Source: Oceanicola sp. 502str15
GTDB taxonomy: Bacteria > Pseudomonadota > Alphaproteobacteria > Rhodobacterales > Rhodobacteraceae
Reading direction: 5' to 3'
Assembly: GCF_024105635.1 (NCBI RefSeq)
Contig: NZ_WYDQ01000001.1
Span: 1,550,001-1,614,000, forward strand
DNA: 64,000 bases
Each line of letters starts with the position of its first letter. Position 1 is the stretch's first letter. A model generated the notes under the pieces. It saw only the letters and a program-made list of their open reading frames with translations, was not told the origin of the DNA and made no database searches. This document shows positions 1 through 10,000 of this stretch, one piece after another. A program made the translations under genes and the position numbers.

Positions 1-562
1 CGAGTATGACGCCGGGCGCGCCGACGTGATGTTCGTCATCCAGCGCGTGCTGGAGCATGACGGCAAGCTGACCCTGCTGGATCAGAACGAGATCATCACG
101 CCCCACAAGAGCTTCCGCCTCTTCGCCACCTCCAACACCGTTGGCCTTGGCGACACCACCGGCCTCTACCACGGCACCCAGCAGATCAACCAGGCCCAGA
201 TGGACCGCTGGAACCTCGTCGCCACGCTGAACTACCTCAGCCATGACGCCGAGACCGCGATCGTTCTGTCCAAGTCGCCCCACTACAACACCGACAAGGG
301 CCGCAAGCAGATCTCCCAGATGGTCACCGTGGCCGACCTCACCCGCACCGCCTTCATGAACGGCGATCTCTCCACCGTCATGTCGCCCCGCACGGTCATC
401 AACTGGGCCCAGAACGCCGAGATCTTCCGCGATGTCGGCTATTCCTTCCGCCTGACCTTCCTCAACAAATGCGACGAGCTCGAGCGCCAGACCGTGGCCG
501 AGTTCTACCAGCGCTGCTTTGACGAAGAGCTGCCGGAGAGCGCCGTTTCGATGGCGGTATGA
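1..562 (+). CDS. cobS: Cobaltochelatase AAA+ subunit CobS (3' part)
   Basis: This is the C-terminal 186 residues of CobS; the start lies before the window, and the open frame runs in from base 2. CobS is the ATPase of the aerobic cobaltochelatase CobN-CobS-CobT, which inserts cobalt into hydrogenobyrinic acid a,c-diamide in the cytoplasm during cobalamin synthesis. What is visible is the second half of an AAA+ module: an acidic stretch before LLDQNE, a sensor-1-like segment [11 protein letters not shown], and [11 protein letters not shown] in the helical lid. The full family protein is about 330 residues, so a little under half is missing. Its partner cobT begins at 2611, separated by three small exported genes and a gene on the other strand. 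The stop overlaps the next start (ATGA). Confidence 0.95.
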   Translation, partial: EYDAGRADVMFVIQRVLEHDGKLTLLDQNEIITPHKSFRLFATSNTVGLGDTTGLYHGTQQINQAQMDRWNLVATLNYLSHDAETAIVLSKSPHYNTDKGRKQISQMVTVADLTRTAFMNGDLSTVMSPRTVINWAQNAEIFRDVGYSFRLTFLNKCDELERQTVAEFYQRCFDEELPESAVSMAV

Positions 563-837
563 GGGCCGCCGCCGCCCTCGCCCTCCTGCTTGCCGGCGCG
601 GCTCCCGCGCTGGCCCAGGCCCCCAGCCCGCAAGAGGTCGTCGCCGCCTGCATCTCCCTGACCGAAGCCGCGCTCGAGGGCGCGAGCGGTGCGCGCCGCG
701 AGGCGCTGGCCGCCGATCTGGACCTGATGCACAAGGCGCTCGAAGGGCTCAACCTGCTCGGCACCTCCGCCGCCGAAATGGCCCCCCCGGTTGCCCGCCT
801 GCCCACCCGGCTGGCCGAGTGCTCCGACGCGGGCTGA
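559..837 (+). CDS. Small exported two-cysteine protein
   Basis: A 92-residue protein of unknown function. Residues 1-19 form a Sec signal peptide with a hydrophobic alanine/leucine core and probable cleavage after ALA-Q. The mature part is alanine-rich and probably helical, with one cysteine near its start (VAACIS) and one five residues from the end (AECSDAG), so a disulfide in the periplasm is plausible. The ATG overlaps the cobS stop by four bases, so it is probably translationally coupled to cobS. That coupling suggests co-expression with the cobaltochelatase but says nothing about function. No family was recognised. Confidence 0.75.
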   Translation: MRAAAALALLLAGAAPALAQAPSPQEVVAACISLTEAALEGASGARREALAADLDLMHKALEGLNLLGTSAAEMAPPVARLPTRLAECSDAG

Positions 838-956
838 GCCCCGCCCTCCTCACCCGGAATTAACCTTTATCGGTCAGCCTCCCCGCAAGGGCAGGCCCTT
901 TCGAGTTTTCAAACTGCCCATTTGACAGGCGCAATCAAAGGCGCAATGGTCACAAC

Positions 957-1331
957 ATGAGCAGTTTAAAAACGACAACCCGTGCAGGGCTGCTCCTTCT
1001 CCTCGCCCTGCCGGCGAGGGCCGAGCCGCTCGAAATGCAGTTTGCCGCCTGTACCGGGCGCTTCTCGGCGCTGATGGAGCATCAATGGCTCCTGCCCGAC
1101 CCCGCGGTCGAGCAAACCACCCGCCGCCGCGCCGCCATGATCTCGCTGCTCGAGGCGGTGATGCCGCCCGACACCGGGCGCGAGGTGCTGGCCCGCCGGA
1201 TCGAGGCGAAATACGCGCAGGCGGTGCTGCTCACCCGCGCCACTTTCAACGACGACCCCGAAGATGCCCGCTGGGCCGCCACCCGCGCCGAGGCCGCCAT
1301 CGCCAGCTGCGCGGCGCTCTTGACGGGCTGA
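957..1331 (+). CDS. Small exported two-cysteine protein
   Basis: A 124-residue protein of unknown function. A charged start (MSSLKTTTR) is followed by a leucine-rich core and an ALPARA cleavage region, a clear Sec signal peptide. The mature chain is predicted to be helical and holds two cysteines, one near its start (FAACTGRFS) and one near its end (IASCAALL). The neighbour at 1347 has the same arrangement, including a similar CxGxx motif at the first cysteine (CTGRF against CAGYW), so the two may be distant relatives. A 119-base gap separates it from the previous gene, so it may have its own promoter. Confidence 0.7.
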   Translation: MSSLKTTTRAGLLLLLALPARAEPLEMQFAACTGRFSALMEHQWLLPDPAVEQTTRRRAAMISLLEAVMPPDTGREVLARRIEAKYAQAVLLTRATFNDDPEDARWAATRAEAAIASCAALLTG

Positions 1332-1346
1332 ACCGCGCCGGGCCAG

Positions 1347-1733
1347 ATGGCCCCCATGCGCGCCACCGCCCGCCTCACCCTGCTGCTCGCCACGGCCGCC
1401 GCCCCCGCGTCGGCGCATGACCTCTCGCAACACGACGACCTGCCCTACCTCGCCGCCGATTGCGCCGGCTACTGGCAGGGGGTGGCCGATGCGGCGCCGG
1501 GCGACGACGGCATGGCGGCAGAGCTCGCAGAGCTCTACCTCGCCGCCGCCCGCGACCTAGCCCCCGCCCTCGCCCCCGACATCACCTATATCGCCCGAAC
1601 CTCCCGCATCCGCGCCCGTCAGATGCTGAAGGACGCCGCCCAGATCACCGCCGCCGAACGGCAGCTGCGCGAACAGGAACAGTTCTGCCAGTCCGTCGGC
1701 CTCGCCCTGCCCGCCAAATGGGGCTTCCACTAA
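1347..1733 (+). CDS. Small exported two-cysteine protein
   Basis: A 128-residue protein of unknown function with a signal peptide (residues 1-24, cleavage near ASA-H). The mature part has two cysteines (DCAGYW and QFCQSV) in a helical, alanine- and glutamate-rich chain. It starts 15 bases after the previous gene, so the two are probably co-transcribed. A GC-rich hairpin at 1741-1760 follows the stop directly and probably ends the transcript. Function cannot be inferred from sequence; the only context is that cobS lies upstream and cobT downstream. Confidence 0.7.
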   Translation: MAPMRATARLTLLLATAAAPASAHDLSQHDDLPYLAADCAGYWQGVADAAPGDDGMAAELAELYLAAARDLAPALAPDITYIARTSRIRARQMLKDAAQITAAERQLREQEQFCQSVGLALPAKWGFH

Positions 1734-1740
1734 CGCGAAA

Positions 1741-1760
1741 CGGGGGCCGCAAAGCCCCCG
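1741..1760 (+). terminator. Hairpin terminator after the small exported genes
   Basis: Perfect 7-bp inverted repeat CGGGGGC / GCCCCCG with a six-base loop, eight bases after the stop at 1733. There is no immediate T-run, but the T-rich TTCATTTTCTTG follows within ten bases. It would end transcription from the left; for the reductase gene on the other strand it lies downstream as well. Confidence 0.5.
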
Positions 1761-1766
1761 TCCCCG

Positions 1767-1852
1767 TTCATTTTCTTGCTGCAAATATCTCCGGGGGGTG
1801 TGGGGGGCTGGCCCCCCACTGAACGTCGCGGCGTGGGGGGCTGGCCCCCCAC
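1767..1852. repeat. AT-rich core plus two-hairpin array (intergenic repeat, copy 1)
   Basis: A compound element. The core TTCATTTTCTTGCTGCAAAT..CTCC (1767-1792) is followed by two identical 20-base palindromes, GTGGGGGGCTGGCCCCCCAC, at 1800-1819 and 1833-1852 with a 33-base period. The same architecture in inverse orientation is at 17136-17253, and the core alone recurs at 14849-14873 and 47748-47776. Copies sit between genes, mostly just after stops. It resembles a REP-like or terminator-associated repeat; mobility is not shown. Confidence 0.8.
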
Positions 1853-1868
1853 TCCCACGGCGCGGCGA

Positions 1869-2453
1869 TCACGCCTCGCGCGCAGCCTTGGTCGCATTGG
1901 CCCACCAGGCCATATCGTCAAACAGCGCATCCGCCGAGCCGCCGATCGCATCCTCGATCTCGCTGATCTCGGCGTTCTCGCCCATCGGATGCACCTTCAT
2001 GAAGGAACCGGCAGCGATGTGCACGGCATTGCGCACCGGCACCATCTGCAGCTCCACACCGATCCCGCGCAGGTGCTCCACGGCCCGGGCCGCGCCCACG
2101 CCGCCGTAGCCAAGCGCGCCCATCGGCTTGCGCACCCACTGGGTGTAGGCCTGGTCGAGCGCGTTCTTCAGCGCGCCGGTGACCGAGTGGTTGTATTCGG
2201 CGGTGACGAAGATGTAGCCGTCGAACTCGGCGATCTTCTCCTGCCAGGCAATCGCGGCCGGGTCTTCGGAGGGCACCCACATGTTGGAGGCCTTCTCGTT
2301 GAACAGCGGCAGGTCGAAATCCTTCAGGTCCACCAGCTCCACGTCGAAATCGTCGCGCTTCTGGGCGCGCTCAAGCAGCCATTTGGCGGGCTTCTCGCCA
2401 AAGCGGGCGTCGCGGGTGGAACCGATGATGATGGCAATCTTGGGGGTGGTCAT
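1869..2453 (-). CDS. NAD(P)H-dependent FMN reductase / quinone reductase family protein
   Basis: A 194-residue flavodoxin-like oxidoreductase of the NADPH-dependent FMN reductase family (ChrR/YieF-like), expected to use NAD(P)H to reduce FMN, quinones or azo/chromate-type acceptors in the cytoplasm. It shows the FMN phosphate-binding loop near the N-terminus ([14 protein letters not shown], about residues 8-21) and the conserved [16 protein letters not shown] segment (about 104-119) that contacts the flavin ring. Length is normal for the family. It is transcribed divergently from cobT, with a 157-base shared upstream region containing an 8-bp inverted repeat. The physiological acceptor cannot be told from sequence. 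Confidence 0.85.
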   Translation of the reverse strand: MTTPKIAIIIGSTRDARFGEKPAKWLLERAQKRDDFDVELVDLKDFDLPLFNEKASNMWVPSEDPAAIAWQEKIAEFDGYIFVTAEYNHSVTGALKNALDQAYTQWVRKPMGALGYGGVGAARAVEHLRGIGVELQMVPVRNAVHIAAGSFMKVHPMGENAEISEIEDAIGGSADALFDDMAWWANATKAAREA

Positions 2454-2509
2454 GTCTGTCTCCTGGGGTGGGGCGTTGTGTTTGCTGTTGTCTTATATGT
2501 TTCCCAACC

Positions 2510-2532
2510 AACTCCCCAATCAACGGGGAGTT
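2510..2532. promoter_or_regulatory. Perfect inverted repeat between the reductase gene and cobT
   Basis: AACTCCCC at 2510-2517 and GGGGAGTT at 2525-2532 form a perfect 8-bp inverted repeat with a 7-base spacer. It lies 57 bases upstream of the reductase start and 78 upstream of cobT, in the divergent region. It could be an operator for a dimeric regulator or an RNA hairpin in the cobT leader. No regulator gene is adjacent, and no sequence family was recognised. Confidence 0.45.
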
Positions 2533-2610
2533 CTGCGCGCATCTGCACAGGGGGCAACTCCGCTTCGCGCGGCTCTTGCGCAAGACTTCGCCCGGTGGTT
2601 TACCGATCCC

Positions 2611-4485
2611 ATGGCTAAACCTACCGATAACCCGGCAGACCCCTTCAAGAAGGCGCTCGCAGAGGCCACCAAGGTCATGGCCGACGATCCCGAGCTTGGC
2701 GTCACCTATTCGGTCGACCCGCCCGGCACCACCGGCGACGGGCTGCGTCTGCCGCAGGTCTCGCGCCGGATGAGCGCCGAAGAGGTGCTGCTGGCCCGCG
2801 GCACCGCCGATGCGCTGGCGCTGCGCCACAAGTATCACGACGAGGGCACCGCCGCCCGCTACGCCCCGCAGGGCCAGCTTGCGCGTGATATCTACGCCGC
2901 GATGGAAACCGCCCGCTGCGAGGCGGTGGGCGCGCGCGTCATGCCCGGCACCGCCAAGAACATCGACGCCAAGATCGCCGCCGAGGCCGACCGGCGCGGC
3001 TACGGCTCGCTCACCCAGATGTCCGAAGCCCCGCTGGCCGAGGCCGCCGGCTACCTCGTGCGCAACCTCGCCACCGGCCGGCAGTTGCCCGCCAGCGCCC
3101 AGAACGTGCTCGACCTCTGGCGCGACCACCTCGAAGGCTCCGCCGCCGGCACGCTCGACGATCTGCAGGGCGTGCTCTCCGACCAGCAGGCCTTTGCCCG
3201 GTTCGCCCGCCAGGTGATCGAGGATCTCGGCTACGGCGACCAGCTCGGCGACGACCCCGACATGGAGGACGACGACGCCGAGGGCGACGAGGCCGAGGAA
3301 GATCAGGACGACGCCGACAGCACCGGCCAGGACGACAGCGATCAGGACGAAGAGACCGACGCCTCCCCCGAGCAGGACCAGGAACAGACCGACGACCCCT
3401 CCGAGGCCACCGTCTCGATGGACGACATGGCCGAGAGCGAAGAGGGCGAAGAGGCCGAGATGCCCGAGGGCGAAAGCCCGCTCGAGCCCCCGCCCCCTGC
3501 CCCGGCCTCCGAGGCCGACCCGAACTACGTGATCTACGACAGCACCTTCGACGAGGAGATCCCCGCCGAGGAGCTGGCCCAGCCCGCCGAGCTGGAGCGA
3601 CTGCGCGATTACCTCGACCAGCAGCTTGAGCCGCTGAAGGGCGCCGTCTCGCGCCTTGCCAACAAGCTCCAGCGCCGCCTTCAGGCGCAGCAGAACCGGA
3701 GCTGGGAGTTCGACCGCGAAGAGGGCATCCTCGACGCCGGCCGCCTCGCCCGCGTCGTCGCCAACCCGACCACGCCGCTCTCCTTCAAGGTCGAGAAGGA
3801 CACCGAGTTCCGCGACACCGTGGTCACGCTCCTGCTCGACAATTCCGGCTCCATGCGCGGGCGGCCGATCAGCATTGCCGCGATCTGCGCCGATGTGCTC
3901 GCCCGCACTCTCGAGCGCTGCCAGGTCAAGGTCGAGATCCTCGGTTTCACCACCCGCGCCTGGAAGGGCGGGCAGGCCCGCGAGAAGTGGCTGGCCGATG
4001 GCCGCCCCCAGGTGCCCGGCCGCCTCAACGACCTGCGCCACATCATCTACAAGAGCGCCGATGCCCCCTGGCGGCGCGCGCGCGCCAACCTCGGCCTGAT
4101 GATGAAAGAGGGGCTGCTGAAGGAAAACATCGACGGCGAGGCGCTCGAATGGGCCCACCGCCGGATGGTGAACCGCCGCGAGGTCCGCAAGATCCTCATG
4201 GTCATCTCCGATGGCGCGCCGGTCGATGACTCGACCCTGAGCGTGAACCCCGCCAACTATCTCGAGAAGCACCTGCGCGACGTGATCGCCATGATCGAGA
4301 AGCGCCGCGCGGTGGAGCTTCTGGCCATCGGCATCGGCCATGACGTGACCCGCTACTACGACCGCGCCGTCACCATCACCGATGTCGAGCAGCTTGCGGG
4401 CGCGATGACCGAGCAACTCGCCTCGCTGTTTGATTCCGACCCCCGGGCGCGGGCCCGGTTCATGGGGATGAAGAAGGCCAGTTGA
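2611..4485 (+). CDS. cobT: Cobaltochelatase subunit CobT
   Basis: A 624-residue CobT, partner of CobS in the aerobic cobaltochelatase. The middle (about residues 213-297) is strongly acidic, with runs of Asp/Glu, as is usual in this family. The C-terminal part is a von Willebrand A-type domain with a metal-ion-dependent adhesion site, DNSGS at 410-414, and a second conserved aspartate in ISDGAP near residue 534. The open frame extends upstream to 2281, but the ATG at 2611 gives [17 protein letters not shown], the usual start, and a normal length. Ribosome-binding sequence is weak. It is separated from cobS by about 2 kb, including a gene on the opposite strand, so cobS and cobT are probably not one transcript. 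Confidence 0.95.
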   Translation: MAKPTDNPADPFKKALAEATKVMADDPELGVTYSVDPPGTTGDGLRLPQVSRRMSAEEVLLARGTADALALRHKYHDEGTAARYAPQGQLARDIYAAMETARCEAVGARVMPGTAKNIDAKIAAEADRRGYGSLTQMSEAPLAEAAGYLVRNLATGRQLPASAQNVLDLWRDHLEGSAAGTLDDLQGVLSDQQAFARFARQVIEDLGYGDQLGDDPDMEDDDAEGDEAEEDQDDADSTGQDDSDQDEETDASPEQDQEQTDDPSEATVSMDDMAESEEGEEAEMPEGESPLEPPPPAPASEADPNYVIYDSTFDEEIPAEELAQPAELERLRDYLDQQLEPLKGAVSRLANKLQRRLQAQQNRSWEFDREEGILDAGRLARVVANPTTPLSFKVEKDTEFRDTVVTLLLDNSGSMRGRPISIAAICADVLARTLERCQVKVEILGFTTRAWKGGQAREKWLADGRPQVPGRLNDLRHIIYKSADAPWRRARANLGLMMKEGLLKENIDGEALEWAHRRMVNRREVRKILMVISDGAPVDDSTLSVNPANYLEKHLRDVIAMIEKRRAVELLAIGIGHDVTRYYDRAVTITDVEQLAGAMTEQLASLFDSDPRARARFMGMKKAS

Positions 4486-4509
4486 GCCGCACCCCTGCAC
4501 GGACTTCAA

Positions 4510-4669
4510 GGCGAAGCCGCCGTGCAGCGCCTGCCCGCCCCCCGGGCAGGCGCTCCGTTGAAGGTTGCGCCTCCCTCGACCGTCAGATGACAACCGCACC
4601 CTGAGGCGCAGCCGACGTGCCGTTGCATGCGCCTCCCCGCGGTCAGGCGCTGCACGGGTTGCGATGCGA
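4510..4669. repeat. Inverted-repeat-ended intergenic element, copy 1
   Basis: The ends CCGTGCAGCGCC (4520-4531) and GGCGCTGCACGG (4646-4657) are perfect 12-bp terminal inverted repeats bounding 138 bp. The interior holds a second GC palindrome next to the left end, a conserved AGATGACnACnGCACC segment and a GCATGCGCC segment. The copy at 11429-11565 aligns along its whole length in reverse orientation, with similarity running about ten bases beyond each end. It contains no gene. It looks like a MITE-like or other non-coding dispersed repeat; no target-site duplication is obvious. Confidence 0.8.
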
Positions 4670-4760
4670 TCATGGCAACCGAAGAAGGGGCAAACTCCGG
4701 GCCTCCCCCTCTGGCCATTCCCGCCCCCCCGATGCACTCTCCGCGCCAAGGAGACCGCCC

Positions 4761-6560
4761 ATGTTCCAGACCTTCGACGCCACCACCAATCCCGCCGACG
4801 GCCCCTCCCGGCTGGCCGCCCTGCGCGCCGCCCTCTCCGGCCTCGGCCTCACCGGCTTTCTGGTCCCCCGCGCCGACCGGCACCAGGGCGAGTATGTCGC
4901 CCCCTGCGACGAGCGGCTGGCCTGGCTGACCGGCTTTACCGGCTCGGCGGGCTTTGCCGCCGTGCTGCCCGATGTGGCGGGCGTCTTCATCGACGGGCGT
5001 TACAGGGTGCAGGTGAAGGCGCAGGTCGACACCACCCATTTCACCCCCGTCGACTGGCCCGAAACCCGGCTGGCCGACTGGCTCATCGCGCAGGCCCCGG
5101 CGGGCGCGAAGATCGGCTTCGATCCCTGGCTTCACACCGTCAAGGAGGTCGCCGCGCTGTCCCGGGCGCTGGAGGCCAAGGGGCTGGCGCTGGTCCCGGT
5201 CGCACAGAACCCGGTCGACGGCATCTGGCAGGGCCGCCCCGCCGAGCCCGCCGCGCCCATCGTCGCCCATGCGCTGGAATTTGCCGGCGAGAGCAGCGCC
5301 GACAAGCGCGCCCGCCTTGGGGCGGAGCTGCGCGAGGCCGGGGTCGGCGCGGCGGTGCTGACCCTGCCCGATTCCGTCTGCTGGCTGCTCAACATTCGCG
5401 GCGCCGACATTGCCCGCAACCCCGTTGCCCGCGTGAACGCCGTGCTCGAAGCCTCTGGCAAGGTTGATCTTTTCTGCGACCCGGCCCAGGTCGAAGGGCT
5501 GGACCTCGGGGCCGATGTGGCCGTGCTGCCGCGCGCCAGCTTTGCCGCCGCCCTTGCCGAGCTGGGCGGCCATGTGCGGATCGACCCCGACAGCGCCCCC
5601 GAGGCCGTTGCCGCGCTCCTGCGCGGCAAGGCGGAGGTCGTCGAAGGCCCCGACCCCTGCCTGCTGCCCAAGGCCCGCAAGAACGCCGCCGAGCTGGACG
5701 GGATGCGCGCGGCCCATCTGCGCGACGCGGTGGCGATGGTGAAATTTCTCGCCTGGCTCGACGATGCCGCGCCCGGCGGCACCCTCACCGAGATCGCCGT
5801 GGTCGAGCAGCTCGAGGGCTTTCGCCGCGAGGCCAACGAGCTGCGCGAGATCAGCTTCGACACCATCTCCGGCGCCGGCCCCAACGGCGCCATCGTCCAT
5901 TACCGCGTCACCCATGACACCAACCGCACCGTCCGCCCCGGCGAGCTGCTGCTGGTCGATTCCGGCGGCCAGTATCTCGACGGCACCACCGACATCACCC
6001 GCACCGTCACCGTCGGCCCGCCCCCCGAGGGCGCGGCAGAGGCCTTCACCCGCGTGCTTCAGGGCATGATCGCCATGAGCCGCATCCGCTGGCCCGAGGG
6101 CCGCGCGGGCCGCGACATCGAGGCGGTCGCGCGCTATCCGCTCTGGCTCGCCGGGCAGGACTACGACCACGGCACCGGCCATGGCGTGGGGGCCTACCTC
6201 AGCGTTCACGAGGGCCCCGCCCGCCTCAGCCGCCTGTCGGAAATTGCGCTGGAGCCGGGCATGATCCTGTCCAACGAACCGGGCTACTACCGCGAGGGGC
6301 ACTGGGGCATCCGCATCGAGAACCTCGTGGTGGTCGAGCCCGCGCCCGCGCTCGAGGGGGCCGACGCGCGCGCCATGCTGGCCTTCGAAACCCTCACCTT
6401 CGTGCCGATCGACCGTCACCTGATCGTGACCGAGATGCTCTCGCAGGGCGAGCGCGACTGGCTCGATGCCTATCATGCCGAGGTCTGGCAGCGGGTCGGT
6501 TCGCGGGTGCAGGGCGAGGTGCGCGACTGGCTGCGACAGGCCACCGCGCCGCTGGGGTGA
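4761..6560 (+). CDS. Xaa-Pro aminopeptidase (M24B, aminopeptidase P family)
   Basis: A 599-residue cytoplasmic metallopeptidase that removes the N-terminal residue before proline. It has the long three-domain architecture of eukaryote-like aminopeptidase P: two creatinase-like N-terminal domains (about 1-315) and a C-terminal pita-bread catalytic domain (about 320-540) plus a tail. All five metal ligands are present: D400 and D411 in VDSGGQYLDGTTDITRT, H474 in HGTGHGVG, E506 in NEPGYY and E520 in IRIENL. The open frame continues upstream, but the ATG at 4761 is preceded by AAGGAG at 4748-4753 and gives the family start, so the upstream stretch (which includes the repeat element) is excluded. 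It stands alone and is probably housekeeping. Confidence 0.93.
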   Translation: MFQTFDATTNPADGPSRLAALRAALSGLGLTGFLVPRADRHQGEYVAPCDERLAWLTGFTGSAGFAAVLPDVAGVFIDGRYRVQVKAQVDTTHFTPVDWPETRLADWLIAQAPAGAKIGFDPWLHTVKEVAALSRALEAKGLALVPVAQNPVDGIWQGRPAEPAAPIVAHALEFAGESSADKRARLGAELREAGVGAAVLTLPDSVCWLLNIRGADIARNPVARVNAVLEASGKVDLFCDPAQVEGLDLGADVAVLPRASFAAALAELGGHVRIDPDSAPEAVAALLRGKAEVVEGPDPCLLPKARKNAAELDGMRAAHLRDAVAMVKFLAWLDDAAPGGTLTEIAVVEQLEGFRREANELREISFDTISGAGPNGAIVHYRVTHDTNRTVRPGELLLVDSGGQYLDGTTDITRTVTVGPPPEGAAEAFTRVLQGMIAMSRIRWPEGRAGRDIEAVARYPLWLAGQDYDHGTGHGVGAYLSVHEGPARLSRLSEIALEPGMILSNEPGYYREGHWGIRIENLVVVEPAPALEGADARAMLAFETLTFVPIDRHLIVTEMLSQGERDWLDAYHAEVWQRVGSRVQGEVRDWLRQATAPLG

Positions 6561-6581
6561 GTGCGCCATAGCAGCGCGGAG

Positions 6582-6606
6582 GTGTCAGGCGACATTTACC
6601 TGTCAC
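6582..6606. promoter_or_regulatory. Inverted repeat and TATA-like box upstream of the DUF427 gene
   Basis: GTGTCAGG (6582-6589) and CCTGTCAC (6599-6606) form an 8-bp inverted repeat with one mismatch and a 9-base spacer. It is followed by CCTATATAACC (about 6615-6625), a good -10-like sequence about 35 bases before the start codon of the next gene. The layout suggests a regulated promoter, but the regulator is unknown. Confidence 0.35.
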
Positions 6607-6655
6607 ACCGCAGCCCTATATAACCGCGTCAACAAACGATAAAGGGAGGCAAGGG

Positions 6656-6997
6656 ATGGCCGATCACATCAAGATACGCGACGCCGAGGGCACATGGGTT
6701 GTCCGGGCCGGGGGCGCCGTGCTGGGCGAAAGCTCGAAGGCGCTGGAGTTGACCGAAGGCGAGATGCCCTTTGTCATCTATTTTCCGCGTGGCGACATCG
6801 CCATGGCCTTCCTCGACAAGTCGCAGACCGTCACCCATTGCCCCCACAAGGGCGATGCCACGCATTACGACATCGAGATCAAGTCGGGCACCATTCACGA
6901 TGCCGGCTGGTCCTATGAAGACCCCAAGCCCGAGATGGCGCGGATCAAGGACCACATGGCGTTCTACGCCGAGAAGGTCACGGTCGAGCAGGTCTGA
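6656..6997 (+). CDS. DUF427 domain-containing protein
   Basis: A 113-residue soluble protein of the DUF427 family, a compact beta-rich fold of unknown biochemical role found widely in bacteria and fungi. Recognisable segments are YFPRGDIAMAFL, THCPHKGDATHYDI and the AGWSYEDPKPEM region, and the protein is about one domain long. GGGAGG lies just before the ATG at 6656. It is monocistronic: the aminopeptidase ends 95 bases upstream and the next gene is on the other strand. The upstream inverted repeat with a TATA-like box suggests its own promoter. Confidence 0.85.
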   Translation: MADHIKIRDAEGTWVVRAGGAVLGESSKALELTEGEMPFVIYFPRGDIAMAFLDKSQTVTHCPHKGDATHYDIEIKSGTIHDAGWSYEDPKPEMARIKDHMAFYAEKVTVEQV

Positions 6998-7078
6998 CCC
7001 CGAAGGCGGGGGCGCGGCACGCCGCCGCCCCTGCTGGCGCACAGCCCGTCGCCGCCGCCCCCCCAGTGAAACCACCGC

Positions 7079-10000
7079 TCAGTTCGCCAGCTTCGGCGGC
7101 GGCTGGCGGAAGATCTCCCGGAAGATGCCGGGCGTCAGCACCGAGAGCGGGTTCACGCTCACCTTCGGCCCCGAGGTCGGCCCGGTCATCTTGTAGTTGA
7201 ACCCGAAAAACCCCTCGCCCTTTTTCGAAATGATCCGCCCGATGCCGTTGAGCACGTAGATCGGCGAAAACACGCCCTGGATCTGCATGTAGTCGCGGTT
7301 CATGTCGTAGACCCCGGCCATCGAGATCCCGACCGAGGGGCCGACCGCCGAGCCATGGCTGATCTGCACCGCGTTCGGGGTGAGCCGAAAGTCGACCTCG
7401 GTGTTCGACAGCAGAATGCCCGGCCCGTTGGCCTGCTCCAGCAGCCCGACCACCGAGATGGCGTTGAGCAGCGCCGCAAGGCCGGGGGCGCTCTGCACCC
7501 GCACGTTCTTCACCCGCAGCTCGCCGTTGTACTGCCCGGGCTCCGGGCGCGGCGTCAGGGTGAGCTGCATCGCCCCGCCCCGCCCCTTCTTGAACAGCCC
7601 CGCCGCCCGAAACACCCGGCCCGCGTCATCCGAGGCGATCCGCACCGCCGTCTTGCCCCGCACCGGCACCACCGAGCCCGAAACCTGCGCCGCCCCGTTC
7701 ACCGCGCCCCGGAAGGTGCCGTTGAGGCCGCCCCGGGTCTTCAGTTCCGAGCGAAAGCCGGTCAGCGCAATCGAGTCCGAAATGATCAGCCGGTCGAGCG
7801 CAAGGCTCATCGGGGCGCCGGCCGTGTCGCTGCCCCCGCCCTGCGCGAAGGAGGTGCGCCGGATGTCGACCCAGCCGCCGCGCACGCTCACCGCCGGGGT
7901 GGCGCCCTTGCCCCGCCCGGTGAGCGTCACCGGCGCGTCGATCCATGCGCCCGCCCTCACCCGGCTGAACTCCGCGGTGCGCAGGCCCCCGCCGGGGTTC
8001 AGGCTCACCCGCCCCTCAGCCGAGAGACCGGGGGCCGAAAGCTCCAGCCGGTCGATCACCGGCGGCTCGCCGAGCTGGCCCTCGACCCGCAGCGAGCCGG
8101 TCGCCGCCTGCCCCATGCTCCAGGCCAACTCGCGAATGGACAGCCCCATCCGGTTGAGGTCCGAGCGCAGGGTGAAGCGCGGCGCCTGCCCGCGGGCGAG
8201 GTCGATGGTGAACTGCCCGGTGCCCGCGCCCGAGACCATCCCCTTGGGCAGCCCGATGTTGAAGCGGTCCACGAAGGCCTGGCTCAGCTCGATGGTGCCC
8301 TCGACCCGGCTCGGCTGCGGCCCCGGCCTGTCGATCGGCTGCACCCATGCGGCGGTGATCGGCAGCCCCTCGATCCGCCCCGGCCCGCTGATCACGATCT
8401 CCTCGCCATGGGCCAGCACCTCCAGCCGCTCCGAGGTGAGCGTGCGCCCCGGCACCACCTTCTCCGAGCGCACCCCGGTCAGCACCCCGCCGACGCGAAA
8501 CTCGATCTGCTCCTTGGGCACGTTCTCGATCAGCGGAAACCGGATCACCCCCTCCAGCGCCGCCTGCCCCTCGGCCAGGTCCACCGGCTGCCCGGCCTTG
8601 CTCATGAAGTTCCATGGCTCCTGGTCGAGAACCGAAAGCACCGCCGTCGCCGTGCTCTGCGAGGTGAGCTGAATTTCCATGTCCGCCGGCTCCTGGTGCA
8701 CGTCGGGCACCCGCAGCACCGAGCCGGCCACGTCGATCCGCCCGCCCTCCGGCGCGTCCATGTAGCCCGCGTCCAGCGAGAGCGTATAGGCGTCCTCCGA
8801 GATCGAGGAGTAGCCCGAGGCCCCCTCCACCGGCGGCAGCGTGGGCAGCGGGAGCACCACCGCGTCGCGGAACTCGTAGACCAGGCTCAGCAGCGGGCGC
8901 GCCTCGCCGGGCCTCGCCCGCAGCGCGCCCTTCACGTTGAACAGCTCGCCCGCCTGCACCCGTTCCTCGATCCATTCGCGGGTCTTGGTGGCAAGGGCGA
9001 GCGGCCAGAGCGCCAGGAGCTGGCTGTGGTCGATCCGGTCGACCTCGAGATCGAGCGAGGCCTCCCAGCCCTCGGGCACCGGGCGCGCGCCGCCCCGCGC
9101 CCGCAGCACCACCTCCTCGCCCTCCAGCACCATCTGCCCGATGCGCAGCCGCAGCGGGTCGAGCGAGAGCTTCAGGTCGAGCGCCCCGGACTGAAAGTCG
9201 AGCCCGCGCTCGAACACGCCGGAGGGGTCGACCGTGACCCCCGAAAAGGCGAGCTGGCCGACAAGATCGGTGGGCCAGCCGGTTTCTTCCACGCCTTCGA
9301 GGTAGGCCTGCCCGCTGGCGCTGAAGCTTCCGTCGGGGGCGGAGAGGCTGAGTTCGTCGAACACCAGCCGCGCCGCCTCGGGCTGGTAGCGAAAGTAGCT
9401 GCGCCCGCCGTCGAGGCGGATCGGCGCCTGCCCCTGCCCCGGCTCGATCGCGCCCGCGCCGATCTCCAGTCGCCCGGCCAGCTCGTCGAGGCTGCCCGCC
9501 TCGTCGACCCGCGCGCGCATCGAGCCAGAGATCGGCGCCGCTATGAGATCGAGGAAGGCGGTGGCCGGGCTGAGGGTGGCAATGTCCTGCGCCGCCACCC
9601 CGTCGACGCTGGCCGCCAGCTCCGCCGAGACCGCGCCCTTGCGCGAGGAGAACGACAGCGCCACCTGCGCCGGTGCAACCTCGAACCCCGCCGCGCCGCC
9701 CGCCAGCTCGCTGCCATCGGCGTCGCGCTCCGGCGCGGCGGTGCCGGCCGGGCCCACCGAATCGGCGGCCAGCTGCAACCCGAGCCGGGCCGAAACCTCG
9801 CTGTCGGTCTGGGTGATGCTGAGGGTGCCGTCGTAGAGCACCCATTCCCGCCCGGTGCGGGCGTCGAAGAACTCGAGCACGAGATTGTCGGCGGCGATCT
9901 CCTCGATCGGGGCAAAGCTCGGCAGCGCCAGCATGTCGTCGAGCGCGCCGAGCAGCCCGGCAAGGTTGCCGGTGCCCTCCCAGCTCATCTCAACGTCGCC

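Noticed and set aside
1776..2618. Open frame beginning with GVGGWPPT repeats
   Set aside because: The N-terminal repeats are the translated hairpin array, and the rest is antisense to the flavin reductase gene.
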